Positions 1 through 6,921 of a stretch of 14,643 bases of DNA are shown piece after piece. The stretch comes from Desulfatitalea sp. (GTDB lineage: Bacteria; Desulfobacterota; Desulfobacteria; Desulfobacterales; Desulfosarcinaceae). A program made the position numbers and the translations under genes. The first letter of the stretch is position 1. Each line of letters starts with the position of its first letter. The notes under the pieces are model-generated. The model ran no database searches and was not told where the DNA came from. It saw nothing but the letters and a program-made list of their open reading frames with translations. Where the stretch lies: assembly GCA_013041835.1 (NCBI GenBank), contig JABDRH010000174.1, positions 1 to 14,643 on the forward strand, given 5' to 3'.

Positions 1-314
1 GTGTAAGCTTGCCGCAGGTGAAGGCAGGACTGCCCGATGGTAATGCCGTCCAGATGATCGTAGCGTCCTTTAAGTCCCTGGGATAATACGTCCCGGCAAA
101 AGGGGCAGAACATGGCAAACAGATGCGGCTCGGTCACGTCCTGAATCTCATGGGACCCGAGAATTCTTACCGGCAGGATATCAAAAGCGTAATAAATCTC
201 TTCCGGACAGTAAGTGCAAAAATAGCCGATGATCTTATTGCCGGTACGCCGCTTCCATTCCTTCTGATAGTCAAACCGGTTTTCGTACCATTGCTGAAAT
301 TTTTCTATGGCCAT
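1..314 (-). CDS. 2-hydroxyacyl-CoA dehydratase / benzoyl-CoA reductase family subunit (BcrB/HgdB type), N-terminal part
   Basis: Read from position 314 down to the window edge, this gives 104 residues with no stop, so the C-terminus lies outside. The start is an ATG preceded by AAGGAG about 11 bases upstream. The protein begins MAIEKFQQWYEN and carries GYFCTYCPEEIYYAFDILPV at about residues 30-49, the hallmark N-terminal segment of the 2-hydroxyacyl-CoA dehydratase D-component / benzoyl-CoA reductase family, then CPFC at 70-73 and a further Cys at 97. In this family such cysteines bind a [4Fe-4S] cluster and the enzyme removes water from 2-hydroxyacyl-CoA or reduces aromatic CoA esters with electrons from an ATP-driven activator. 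From the N-terminus alone I cannot tell dehydratase from reductase. No activator gene is visible. Family assignment is firm, substrate unknown. Confidence 0.85.
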   Translation of the reverse strand, partial: MAIEKFQQWYENRFDYQKEWKRRTGNKIIGYFCTYCPEEIYYAFDILPVRILGSHEIQDVTEPHLFAMFCPFCRDVLSQGLKGRYDHLDGITIGQSCLHLRQAY

Positions 315-346
315 GTTGAAACGTCTCCTTATGAAAATGGGATAGG

Positions 347-445
347 TTAAGCCTCGAACCACGTTTTTTTCGTAATCGGCGCATCGAAGCCGTTGGCGGT
401 CAACCAACGGATGATTTCAATACAAGAACGATATCTAACTTTAAA
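347..445 (-). pseudogene. 3' fragment of an unidentified gene
   Basis: A minus-strand frame open for 32 codons ends in TAA 33 bases upstream of the dehydratase-like start. It ends in ...IIRWLTANGFDAPITKKTWFEA, which looks like a genuine amphipathic protein C-terminus, but a stop at 446-448 closes the frame upstream and no start codon or ribosome binding site is visible. I do not recognise the family. It could be the stub of an upstream operon member cut off by a rearrangement, or chance. Confidence 0.25.
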
Positions 446-663
446 TTACAATATGGCTATAAAGTAGCTACATTGATACTACAATGTCTACAGTGTGCCC
501 CTCGTCCATGTCAAGCAAAAAATGTTCGCTGAGAATCGTGACGTGCGCTGAACCGTATTGACCCACCCGGTCACCAATGCTAAATAGGAGCCATTCACAA
601 ATGGCCGATTTGCCCAATTCGCAGCAACCTAACTCCAGCTACTTGAAATGAACGGCATTAATC
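446..663. other. Intergenic stretch with a small hairpin and a 16-codon ORF
   Basis: No gene is supported here. An imperfect hairpin occupies 464-491 (GTAG-ct-ACATTG pairing with CAATGTCTAC around a 6-base loop). At 601-651 a 16-codon frame (MADLPNSQQPNSSYLK) follows TAGGAG at about 10 bases. Its first codons resemble the start of the next gene (MADDPKNQ...), so it may be a decayed duplicate of that start or chance. The motif ACAAATGG at 597-604 also occurs in both arms of the palindrome at 12514-12589. Confidence 0.3.
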
Positions 664-849
664 ATGGCAGACGATCCGAAAAACCAGCACAGGGAAACGC
701 CGCCGAACTTTACGCCGACGAAAGTAAAATTCGAGGTATATGGGGAGGAGATGATTGAAAAGTTGGTTAAATCCGGTGGAAACAGCGGCCGTGTATATTT
801 GCCACCGGACTGGATCGGTCGTCACGTCAAGATTATCCGAATCGACTAA
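664..849 (+). CDS. DUF2080/COG3466-type transposon-associated small protein, AbrB-like
   Basis: The product is a 61-residue protein. After a polar N-terminus of about 18 residues it holds VKFEVYGEEMIEKLVKSGG and then SGRVYLPPDWIGRHVKIIRI, the conserved core of the DUF2080 family (COG3466, putative transposon-encoded protein), best known from archaea and anaerobic bacteria next to insertion sequences. The pattern 'Gly-Arg-Val-Tyr-Leu-Pro...Trp-x-Gly-x-x-Val-Lys' is what a swapped-hairpin AbrB-type DNA-binding fold looks like, so a DNA-binding role is an inference. No strong Shine-Dalgarno is visible before the ATG. The GNAT gene starts 35 bases downstream on the same strand. No transposase is recognisable nearby, so it is either an orphan of a lost element or, less likely, a regulator of the acetyltransferase. 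Confidence 0.75.
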   Translation: MADDPKNQHRETPPNFTPTKVKFEVYGEEMIEKLVKSGGNSGRVYLPPDWIGRHVKIIRID

Positions 850-884
850 CCCTTTCATGCACGCGTAATCAAAGGATTGTTCAC

Positions 885-1319
885 GTGGAAAATCTTCGGA
901 TCAGAAGACTTGAAACCACCGATGCGAAGGCCATCGTCGACATCTATGCATCCATAGTTCGCAAGACGATGAGCGTCGATATTGAAGCCCTGGTTGAAAA
1001 TCATGCCCAAAGCGATAGCAATGTCTGCTATGTGGCCGAGTTGGACAGTCGCGTCATCGGTTTTATCATCAGCTATATCCTTACGCTTGGTTTTGGCATC
1101 GAAAAAAGCGCTTGGATTCCGACATTGTGTGTGTATCCGGAATTCATGGGCAAGGGGGTCGGCAATCAACTGGCCCGCAAGATTTTTGAAATCTATAAAA
1201 GTTTGGGCATCGGCCGGATATACACCTCCGCGCGTTGGGATTCTACCGACATGCTCTCGTTTTTTAAAACCATGGGATTCGAACGCAGCGAATTCATTAA
1301 CCTGCAAAAGCATCTTTAG
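885..1319 (+). CDS. GNAT-family N-acetyltransferase
   Basis: The product has 144 residues, the usual size of a single-domain GNAT. It opens with IRRLETTDAKAIVDIY (beta1-alpha1), has VCYVAELDSRVIGFIISYI (beta2-beta3), then the acetyl-CoA-binding motif A, LCVYPEFMGKGVGNQLARKI at 81-100, and ends in the motif B region SFFKTMGFERSEFINL. In the Q/R-x-x-G-x-G/A signature the first residue is Met88 (MGKGVG) rather than Gln/Arg, a mild deviation. The start is taken as GTG at 885 because AAAGGA lies 8 bases upstream and the N-terminal strand fits. It would transfer an acetyl group from acetyl-CoA to an amine. The IYTSARWDS...FF segment is typical of a RimI-like subgroup in anaerobes, but the acceptor is unknown. 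Confidence 0.88.
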   Translation: MENLRIRRLETTDAKAIVDIYASIVRKTMSVDIEALVENHAQSDSNVCYVAELDSRVIGFIISYILTLGFGIEKSAWIPTLCVYPEFMGKGVGNQLARKIFEIYKSLGIGRIYTSARWDSTDMLSFFKTMGFERSEFINLQKHL

Positions 1320-1369
1320 CGTTCGCTCAAAAAAGAGATAGTGTCCATTACCAATAAATGGAGTAGGCT

Positions 1370-1741
1370 TCATAAAAAGTACCTGTTGTTCTTGCTGTCA
1401 AAGGATCGGAGGTTATGGCCGGATACCTTCAAGCTGCATGCCGTGATCCTGCCTTCAAGACCTTTCACAATGCCGTGAACCACTGAAAGCCTCATGCCGG
1501 TGCCTTGACCGCGTTCCTTGGCCGTAAAGAAGGGATCAATTCGGCGTAGGACAATTCGTGTAGGGAAAAAACCAGAAAAAACCAGTATGATGAAAGGACA
1601 CAAGGATAAGAACAGTCCTTCTTTTCCGCCAATCGTCTTAAAAACAAAGCCCATTTGACCAGAACGGTCTGTTCTAGAAAAAACGAGAACTTCATCGATT
1701 TGACAGGGATAAAGCCCTAAAACGTTAATCGGGCCAACCAA
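1370..1741 (-). pseudogene. Decayed sensor histidine kinase remnant
   Basis: The minus frame of 123 codons has two kinase-like patches. IDEVLVFSRTDRSGQ (about 1699-1655) resembles the end of the HisKA dimerisation helix, where kinases have '...LVxQILxFSRxxEQ'. RIDPFFTAKERGQGTGMRLS continuing to VVHGIVKGLEGRIT (about 1540-1443) is the F box and G2 box of the HATPase domain ('FEPFFTTKExGxGTGLGLS'). Between them the N and G1 boxes of the ATP lid, normally some 80 residues, are missing. The tail after residue 103 does not match 'SEPGKGTTF'. A neighbouring frame at about 1560 (LHELSYAEL) also looks kinase-like, which suggests a frameshift. An active kinase is not possible; this is debris between the GNAT gene and the beta-helix operon. 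Confidence 0.65.
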
Positions 1742-1781
1742 GGAAAGAAAGGTTGGGGCAAATCAAACCTCGATTTTTACA

Positions 1782-1811
1782 TATACCCCAATGTTGCTAC
1801 ATTAGGGTATA
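1782..1811 (-). repeat. 13-bp stem-loop overlapping the stop codon of the 1797-3650 gene
   Basis: Arms 1782-1794 and 1799-1811 are complementary around a 4-base loop. The single DNA mismatch (C1789/A1804) becomes a G-U pair in minus-strand RNA, so the hairpin is complete only in the transcript of the beta-helix gene. The last codons and the TAG stop lie inside it. There is no U-tract after it, so it is not a standard Rho-independent terminator. It may protect the mRNA 3' end, or be the scar of a small inserted palindrome. Confidence 0.6.
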
Positions 1812-3650
1812 CATTGACGTGACGAAACAACCGCTGCCGGCGTCATTGCCGCCACCCGCATTATCCGCAGTGTTGCCGTCCGTCGGCTCGCCGTTATCTC
1901 CGGAATCCGGGTCACTGCCGCTGCCCCCGTCATGCGGGCTGGCATGCGAAAATCCGGATTTGATCCAGCGGTTCACCGTTTCCACTTCGAACCGCTTATC
2001 CCAGTTGAAGCGATCCTGTGCCCGGCTGGCGGCAATAAACGCATCAATCGTCGCGGCTTCGCCGATATACGCCTGGTAGCCTGCAATATCCCGGCAAGGT
2101 TCCGGAAAGTCGGCTTGAAGAAAGGTAGCATCGTCTCCGGTAAACGCTTGCCATTGGGCCAGGGATTGGAAAACTTTTTCAAGTCGAAAGCGCGTCCCTT
2201 CTGCCTTGTCGCTGAAATACAGGTTGCCAGCGAAAACCCATTTCCCCGATGTGGCGTAAGTGGACTGAATTGTGTTTGCGGCCCGCGTGGGGATTTGGAT
2301 TTTGTTTTCGAAGAATTCCATACCGAATACATCGTCCGTAGTGATGGAGACACCCGTGCCGTTCTGAAGATTATAGATGATATTGTCCGAATAGGTGACA
2401 TTTCGGTGGTCATCCTCGATGAGAAAGCCGTAGGTAACGGTGTTGGTTTCCAGTTGCTGATGCAACAAGTAGTTATTGAAAACCAACCCGTTGTTCCATC
2501 CTTCGAACCAGAAATACCAGGCCAGCTTTCGGTTCGTCGGTCTGGACATCCCGATTTGGGTCAACACGTTGTTGGATACGGAGATATTGTTGAACCGCTG
2601 GTCATTATCTCGGTAGTTGCCCCCCATGCTGATGCCGATTTCTCCGCCAATGTACAGATTGTTGTCTACCGCAATATTGTGGACATCCACGGCAGCCGTA
2701 AATTTGTTGCCGGCACTGGCGGCCTCGATAAACATGTTTTGCCGAAACAGGACATTGGTTGTAGAAGAAAAGTAGGTGTTGTGGTTAAACATGGTGGCCT
2801 GTCCGCCGTCCATGCCGCTGTTGCCTGGGATTTTTTGCATGTACCAGCCGTTATGGACGAAGATATTTTCTTCCAAGGTAATGCCGTCCACTTTGTATGT
2901 GTAAAGACCCTGGGAGTGGGAAATCTCGGAATAGTTATCGGCAAACAAACAGCGCCGGATAGCGATGTTTCCAGCGAAAACGCCCTGTCGGTTTTGAATG
3001 GCGTTGCCTTGGTAAAAACGGAATTTGCATCCTTCGATAAGAACTCCGTCTATGGACAGGCCCGACCCTGTATTCATCGTAAAGGCGCTGCTTCCACTGC
3101 CGTCGATGTAATCGGAATCGTCGGGATCGCGGGTATGCGCATAAAAATCCAGACCGGAGATCGCAAAATAACTGGTGTTGCTGAATCGAAAAGCTCCAGC
3201 AGCGCCGGTTCGGATCACAGGGCACCCGCCTGAAGCGCCATAGGTGCCGATCAGAAAAGGCTCTTTCGCCGACCGGCCACTGCGGGCGATTCCACCCAGG
3301 GGAAAAGTAAAACGGTCGCCACGCTTAAACAAGATCCAGTCCGGATATCCGTCGCGCGTGTGAGCATAGGCGGCCGCAAAGGTTTTAAAAGCCTTAATGG
3401 CCCCCGTGGGATGAATGGGGTCGCCGCCGATGGACGCGGCCGCCGGAGAGTAGACTTCACCGCTATCATCATCGCCGCTGGTGCTGATATAAACGATGTT
3501 ACTGTCGGGGGAAGAGGAAAATCGAGTCCAGCCATTTTCATCTTGCGGAAGATCGATGGGCGCTGCCAGGGTGCTGATGGGCAACATCAGGGCCAGCCCC
3601 CACACCACTGCTCCGAACAATGACACACGGCTTTGTTTAGCGAATACCAT
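1797..3650 (-). CDS. Secreted right-handed parallel beta-helix protein with Cys-Phe C-terminal tail
   Basis: The product has 617 residues. A Sec signal peptide is clear: basic MVFAKQSR, hydrophobic core to about residue 26, cleavage after STLAA. From about residue 50 (IVYISTSGDD...) to 540 the protein is rich in short N-x-I/V-F/Y-x-x-N repeats (NNLYIGG, NNISVSNNV, DNIIYNL) typical of pectin-lyase-like beta-helices that bind or cleave polysaccharide. No catalytic site can be named, so an adhesin or surface protein is equally possible. Residues 574-605 are a Gly/Ser/Asp linker, followed by GSGCFVTSMYTLM, which resembles the start of the 'GGGCFIATAAYGS' sorting-type tail of Desulfobacterota exoproteins but stops early. 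The start ATG at 3650 has AGGAG 6 bases upstream, overlapped by palindrome 3660-3669. It is the second gene after the lipoprotein gene, 80 bases downstream of it. Confidence 0.85.
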   Translation of the reverse strand: MVFAKQSRVSLFGAVVWGLALMLPISTLAAPIDLPQDENGWTRFSSSPDSNIVYISTSGDDDSGEVYSPAAASIGGDPIHPTGAIKAFKTFAAAYAHTRDGYPDWILFKRGDRFTFPLGGIARSGRSAKEPFLIGTYGASGGCPVIRTGAAGAFRFSNTSYFAISGLDFYAHTRDPDDSDYIDGSGSSAFTMNTGSGLSIDGVLIEGCKFRFYQGNAIQNRQGVFAGNIAIRRCLFADNYSEISHSQGLYTYKVDGITLEENIFVHNGWYMQKIPGNSGMDGGQATMFNHNTYFSSTTNVLFRQNMFIEAASAGNKFTAAVDVHNIAVDNNLYIGGEIGISMGGNYRDNDQRFNNISVSNNVLTQIGMSRPTNRKLAWYFWFEGWNNGLVFNNYLLHQQLETNTVTYGFLIEDDHRNVTYSDNIIYNLQNGTGVSITTDDVFGMEFFENKIQIPTRAANTIQSTYATSGKWVFAGNLYFSDKAEGTRFRLEKVFQSLAQWQAFTGDDATFLQADFPEPCRDIAGYQAYIGEAATIDAFIAASRAQDRFNWDKRFEVETVNRWIKSGFSHASPHDGGSGSDPDSGDNGEPTDGNTADNAGGGNDAGSGCFVTSMYTLM

Positions 3651-3659
3651 TTACAGACT

Positions 3660-3669
3660 CCTCATGAGG
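3660..3669. promoter_or_regulatory. Perfect 10-bp palindrome covering the ribosome binding site
   Basis: CCTCATGAGG is its own complement and overlaps the AGGAG that serves the ATG at 3650. It is short, so it could be chance, but with the large hairpin just upstream it could affect translation of the second beta-helix gene. Confidence 0.3.
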
Positions 3670-3678
3670 GAACTGCAG

Positions 3679-3722
3679 ATGATGCAAACGCCGGATCTTG
3701 CATCCTCCGGCGTTTGCATCAT
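3679..3722. repeat. 17-bp perfect hairpin between the two beta-helix genes
   Basis: Arms 3679-3695 and 3706-3722 are exact complements around a 10-base loop, with a further G-T pair outside. It fills most of the 80-base gap between the upstream stop (3731) and the downstream start (3650). In the direction of transcription it is followed by CTGCAGTTCC, not a T-run, so it is not a typical intrinsic terminator. It may be an mRNA processing or stabilising structure that sets different levels of the two proteins, or an interspersed palindromic repeat. Confidence 0.75.
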
Positions 3723-3730
3723 TGGGGCAA

Positions 3731-5959
3731 TTATGGACCGTTTATATATTCAAGTGCGCCAATATCCCATTGCGCCTGGGGACGAGATAACCCTTTGGCA
3801 TCAAAGTTGATTGTAATCCCATAGCGTTGATAAAAATGATTATACACATCTGAGACAACGCCTTGGTCTATCGCCGGAGAACTTGCGGTTAAACTAAAAT
3901 CGGCTGCCAGGGGATCAACGAATCCGGCATCGGCAGCCTGTATTGATTGCAGATCGATATCAAAAAGTTGTTGTGCCTGGGACAAATCCATAGGGTTCGA
4001 CATACTCCCGAGACGGAACGTCCCTGACCCAAGATATAAGTTATTATTGATAATAGAGCGATTCACCATATCGCTATATTGAAACAATAAGTAATTCGCG
4101 CCCGATATACTCGGTTCATCCAAAATATTATTGACAACATTGATAAAGCCCCGTGCGCGGCCTGAATTTATGCCGGCGTCAACATCCCAGATAGTATTGT
4201 TAATAATGTGTGTGTTGGTTGATCCCCATATTGCTATTGCCGCCACCTCCCAGCTATTGGACGTAGTATAGCTTCCAATCTTGTGGATATCGTGAAGGAT
4301 ATTGCCAATTACAAAATGATTCATTCCTGTGCCACCTGAATCACTGGCCATTCGAATCCCACTATCGGTATCAAAAACATGATTGAACAAAAACCACACG
4401 TATTCCGGGCCATACTGAAATCCTAATCCATCTCCCATGGATGAGTCGCTGGGCCTGTGAGCGAAGACCGTATTTTCGGAAAAAATGACATCCATTGCTT
4501 CTTTGACCCAAAATCCGGCTTGCTTGTTATGATGCGCGGTGTTTCTACCTACATATATATGATGGGTAGCCGAATTGCCTCCTCCTTGCGCATTAATCTG
4601 CATCGCATCGCCACTGTTATACGCATATAAGTTGTCAAGGTACCAAATGTCGTGTGCGTCCGCGGTAATTCGGGTGCCAAGACAATCCGGATCACCACTG
4701 TCTTGCCAGTTTCCGGAATGGTGGATTCGGTTGTTGAATATGACATGCTCAGAGGAGCCGGGATATATGTGAACACCGCCTATGCAAGACAAATCGTCCC
4801 CTTTGAAATCGCCATGTCGGACAACGCCATGATCACCGTTTTGCAGCACGATTTTACCGTTGTAGGAGTCTGCGGCCCAATCGCCGTTAATGTATTCAAT
4901 CACATAGTATGAACCATTTACCACCCACTTATCGGTGATGATACCTGGGTTGTTTGCATCCACCCCACGAATAAACACTGGATTGTCTACTGTTCCGTTG
5001 ATTGTTATGGGATTGATTTCATGATCAACATCATACACACCTTCAATGACGACCACAGAGCCGGCGGGAATAGGAGAAGGAATTGTGGATCTTGGCGACG
5101 TTGGACTTCCGTTGCCTCCATTGCTGCCGCCTTGCTTAACGTAGTAAAATCCATTTTGATCCGAATTCCAGTTGGCCGGCAAAACAGGCGCTGTTTCCCG
5201 GATGCCAAAATCCGGTTCCGGTATGCCCGCGGGCATAGGATACGCAGAAGAATTAACAACGTCGATAGTTACACTGGCGATATTGGAAACGCCACTGTTT
5301 CCTTGGGCGCAATAATCAAAAAGATCCGTTCCGCTGTAGTCTGAATTGGGCATATAAATCAGAGCATCTGTATCGGAGATAACACTACCGGCACTTAATG
5401 CAGACCCATTTTCATATAATACGCCATTTTCAGGGGCGGAATTCAACATGATTTGGACCGACGGATCGTTATTGTGTCCATGACTTGCAACCAAGACGAA
5501 TTTTGGGTGATTCGCAGGCACCACAAACTTAAATGGCGCTGCTTTCACATTACCATTTTGTTCCCCACAAATTCCGGCTTGAATATCAAGCGTTGCGACA
5601 GACAACACTGCGCTCCGACGGCTTTCATTACCAGCGGCATCATATGCGGTAATTTCGTATTGGTAAGTTGTGTTTGCACTGAGACCTGTATCCGCAAAAG
5701 AGTTCGTTTGGACCGTTGTTATTTCAGTTCCATTTCGAAAAACACGGTAACCAACCGTAGCGGTGTCGTCAATGGAAGGTGCCCAAGTCAACCTGATTTC
5801 AGATTCGGAAGAAAAAGTGTATGATAGGTTATCCGGGATACCAGGCGCTTCTGTGTCCATTGGACTTTCGCCACAGCCGCTAAAAAGTGTGATTATGACC
5901 GATGCGATTATCAGGAATGTACTTCTTTTCTTATGCACGGGTTTTACTTGAGTTCTCAT
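3731..5959 (-). CDS. Surface lipoprotein: FN3 + cadherin-like domain + parallel beta-helix
   Basis: The start is placed at the ATG at 5959 (742 residues), not the in-frame ATG at 6007, because AAGGGGGT lies 9 bases upstream and the protein then opens with a proper lipoprotein signal: MRTQVKPVHKKRS, a hydrophobic run, and LFSGC with the lipidated Cys at 29. Residues ~36-125 form a fibronectin type III domain (PDNLSYTF...LTWAPS...GYRVFRNG...YEITAYDAAGN). Residues ~140-240 resemble a bacterial Ig/cadherin-like domain (NSAPENGVLY...LIYMPNSDYSGTDLFDYCA). The rest is a beta-helix with N-N and I/V-x-N-N turns, ending in RPQAQWDIGALEY, the 'DIGAxEY' end motif of many exported beta-helix proteins. It is probably an outer-membrane-anchored carbohydrate-binding or carbohydrate-cleaving protein. 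No catalytic residues can be named. It is the first gene of the two-gene unit. Confidence 0.85.
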   Translation of the reverse strand: MRTQVKPVHKKRSTFLIIASVIITLFSGCGESPMDTEAPGIPDNLSYTFSSESEIRLTWAPSIDDTATVGYRVFRNGTEITTVQTNSFADTGLSANTTYQYEITAYDAAGNESRRSAVLSVATLDIQAGICGEQNGNVKAAPFKFVVPANHPKFVLVASHGHNNDPSVQIMLNSAPENGVLYENGSALSAGSVISDTDALIYMPNSDYSGTDLFDYCAQGNSGVSNIASVTIDVVNSSAYPMPAGIPEPDFGIRETAPVLPANWNSDQNGFYYVKQGGSNGGNGSPTSPRSTIPSPIPAGSVVVIEGVYDVDHEINPITINGTVDNPVFIRGVDANNPGIITDKWVVNGSYYVIEYINGDWAADSYNGKIVLQNGDHGVVRHGDFKGDDLSCIGGVHIYPGSSEHVIFNNRIHHSGNWQDSGDPDCLGTRITADAHDIWYLDNLYAYNSGDAMQINAQGGGNSATHHIYVGRNTAHHNKQAGFWVKEAMDVIFSENTVFAHRPSDSSMGDGLGFQYGPEYVWFLFNHVFDTDSGIRMASDSGGTGMNHFVIGNILHDIHKIGSYTTSNSWEVAAIAIWGSTNTHIINNTIWDVDAGINSGRARGFINVVNNILDEPSISGANYLLFQYSDMVNRSIINNNLYLGSGTFRLGSMSNPMDLSQAQQLFDIDLQSIQAADAGFVDPLAADFSLTASSPAIDQGVVSDVYNHFYQRYGITINFDAKGLSRPQAQWDIGALEYINGP

Positions 5960-6127
5960 GATCGTACCCCCTTGATTGTCAAAACAAATCAACAATTTCG
6001 TTTTCAATTAGTGGATGAAATGCAGATGTTTATCAGGTTCGAATTCACAGCATCAGTCCTATGACAGGTTTTTTGCAGAATGGGACCAACTACACATAAA
6101 GGATAATAGAAACCAGGTTGGGCATCA

Positions 6128-6143
6128 TGCACATCTGGTGCCA
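6128..6143 (-). promoter_or_regulatory. Candidate sigma-54 (-24/-12) promoter for the beta-helix genes
   Basis: The minus strand reads TGGCACC-AGAT-GTGCA. This keeps GG-N10-GC exactly and differs from TGGCACG-N4-TTGCA at two of the twelve defined positions. Transcription would start near 6116, giving a leader of about 155 bases before the lipoprotein ATG at 5959. No enhancer-binding protein site was identified. Confidence 0.4.
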
Positions 6144-6599
6144 TAGCCATGGCGTATTGAAATTTAAACGCTAAACCAATAATCGCGTATTATCCGTCTA
6201 TCCGGGATTACGGAATTTGCACCAAAATGATACGCTTTCGTCACGTCACCATGGGGTTTTGGGGCTAAAGCAAGCCTTGGATAACTTGACCCGGTTCGGT
6301 CACGACTTATTTACATTTTCTTCAGGCCTCGTAACATTAGGGGGGGCAGAGGTTTCCCCGCAGCGTAGAGCAACACATCGATAGTGCACATTTTTAGCCC
6401 CATGATTGTACAAAACGACACGAAGATCGGCTTCGAAGGGCTCGGGGTGGGTCTTTCGGATCACCCCATTAAAGACCAAGGACATTTTGATGGATCAAAC
6501 GCATCAAGTCGGGGGTGTTTGTTCAGTAGGCTGTTTTTACAGCGCACGGCAAAAAAACATGCCAGAATCAAACCATTGAATCGCTCATTTGTCCTTAAG
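6144..6599. other. Gene-free stretch with a structured patch at 6421-6477
   Basis: I see no credible gene on either strand; short frames on both strands match nothing I recognise. An inverted pair TGGGGCTAAA (about 6260-6269) and TTTAGCCCCA (6393-6402) flanks about 120 bases. At 6421-6435 CGAAG-atcgg-CTTCG forms a small hairpin. Next come two interleaved stems, GGGGTG 6444-6449 with CACCCC 6462-6467, and GGTCTTT 6450-6456 with AAAGACC 6471-6477. These can form either of two hairpins or, on paper, an H-type pseudoknot. Its role is unknown. Confidence 0.4.
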
Positions 6600-6788
6600 G
6601 CAGGGGGGGGAAGCAATGTCACCTGCATGGTGCTTGACAGGAAAGGCAATGTTTATGCGGCTGGTTTTTCCGATAATGACAGTGTGATCCTCAAGCTGGA
6701 TTCAAAGCTTGAAACCATCAAGGAGATGGTCAAGTTCGGCAGCGCCAGGGGTTATGATCCGGTAAAGGATATGTGCCGGTGGGTGTAA
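6600..6788 (+). pseudogene. Beta-propeller repeat fragment
   Basis: A plus-strand frame whose last 60 residues include VTCMVLDRKGNVYAAGFSDN and DSVILKLDSKLETIKEMVKF. 'DxxGNVYxxGxs...DxxxxKLDs' is one blade of an SBBP/NHL-like beta-propeller, normally repeated five to seven times in a secreted protein. Only about one blade is left, no signal peptide or ribosome binding site precedes it, and the reading frame upstream (from 6384) is not propeller-like. An eight-G run at 6603-6610 lies at the left boundary of the similarity. The right boundary meets a half copy of the palindromic repeat at 6783. It is best read as a leftover of a deleted gene. Confidence 0.55.
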
Positions 6789-6851
6789 CGCCGCAGACTT
6801 TGCTTAAAGACAAGCAAGATGGGGGGAATTATTTATTTTCCTGCGCCCTAA
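6783..6851. repeat. Half copy of the palindromic repeat seen at 8164-8323
   Basis: It contains GTAACGCcGCAG, then AAAGACAAGcAAGAT, then GGGGAATTATTTATTTTCCTGCGCCCTAA. The complement of the left arm of the 8164-8323 element has the same blocks in the same order and nearly the same spacing, and the 8294-8325 arm shares the outer block. Only one arm is present, so it is not palindromic itself. It starts where the beta-propeller fragment ends. Confidence 0.7.
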
Positions 6852-6921
6852 CCCGGCGTCACGCTTTTTTCGTCGAGGCGCGGCAATATGAGATGGCAGC
6901 GTTCGAAAGGAGTAATGCGGA

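Noticed and set aside
123..350. A 75-codon plus-strand frame at the left edge
   Set aside because: It is antisense to the dehydratase/reductase-family gene, whose cysteine motifs and ribosome binding site are on the minus strand.
1782..1811. Rho-independent terminator
   Set aside because: The stem is good, but the bases after it on the minus strand are ATGTAAAAATCG, with no U-tract.
1932..3233. A 433-codon open frame on the plus strand, opposite the beta-helix gene
   Set aside because: It lies wholly antisense to a gene with signal peptide, repeats and a ribosome binding site. Its translation has no recognisable motif, and its length comes from the codon bias of the real gene.
6030..6060. 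tRNA T-loop-like GGTTCGAATTC
   Set aside because: The flanking bases do not form a T stem, and no acceptor or anticodon stem can be built. The same holds for GGTTCAAAT near 9990.
6384..6599. N-terminal part of the frame that holds the beta-propeller fragment
   Set aside because: It shows no signal peptide, propeller blade or ribosome binding site and overlaps the structured patch, so it is not annotated as coding.
6603..6610. Eight-G run as a phase-variation tract
   Set aside because: The frame around it is only a gene fragment, so switching would have nothing to control.
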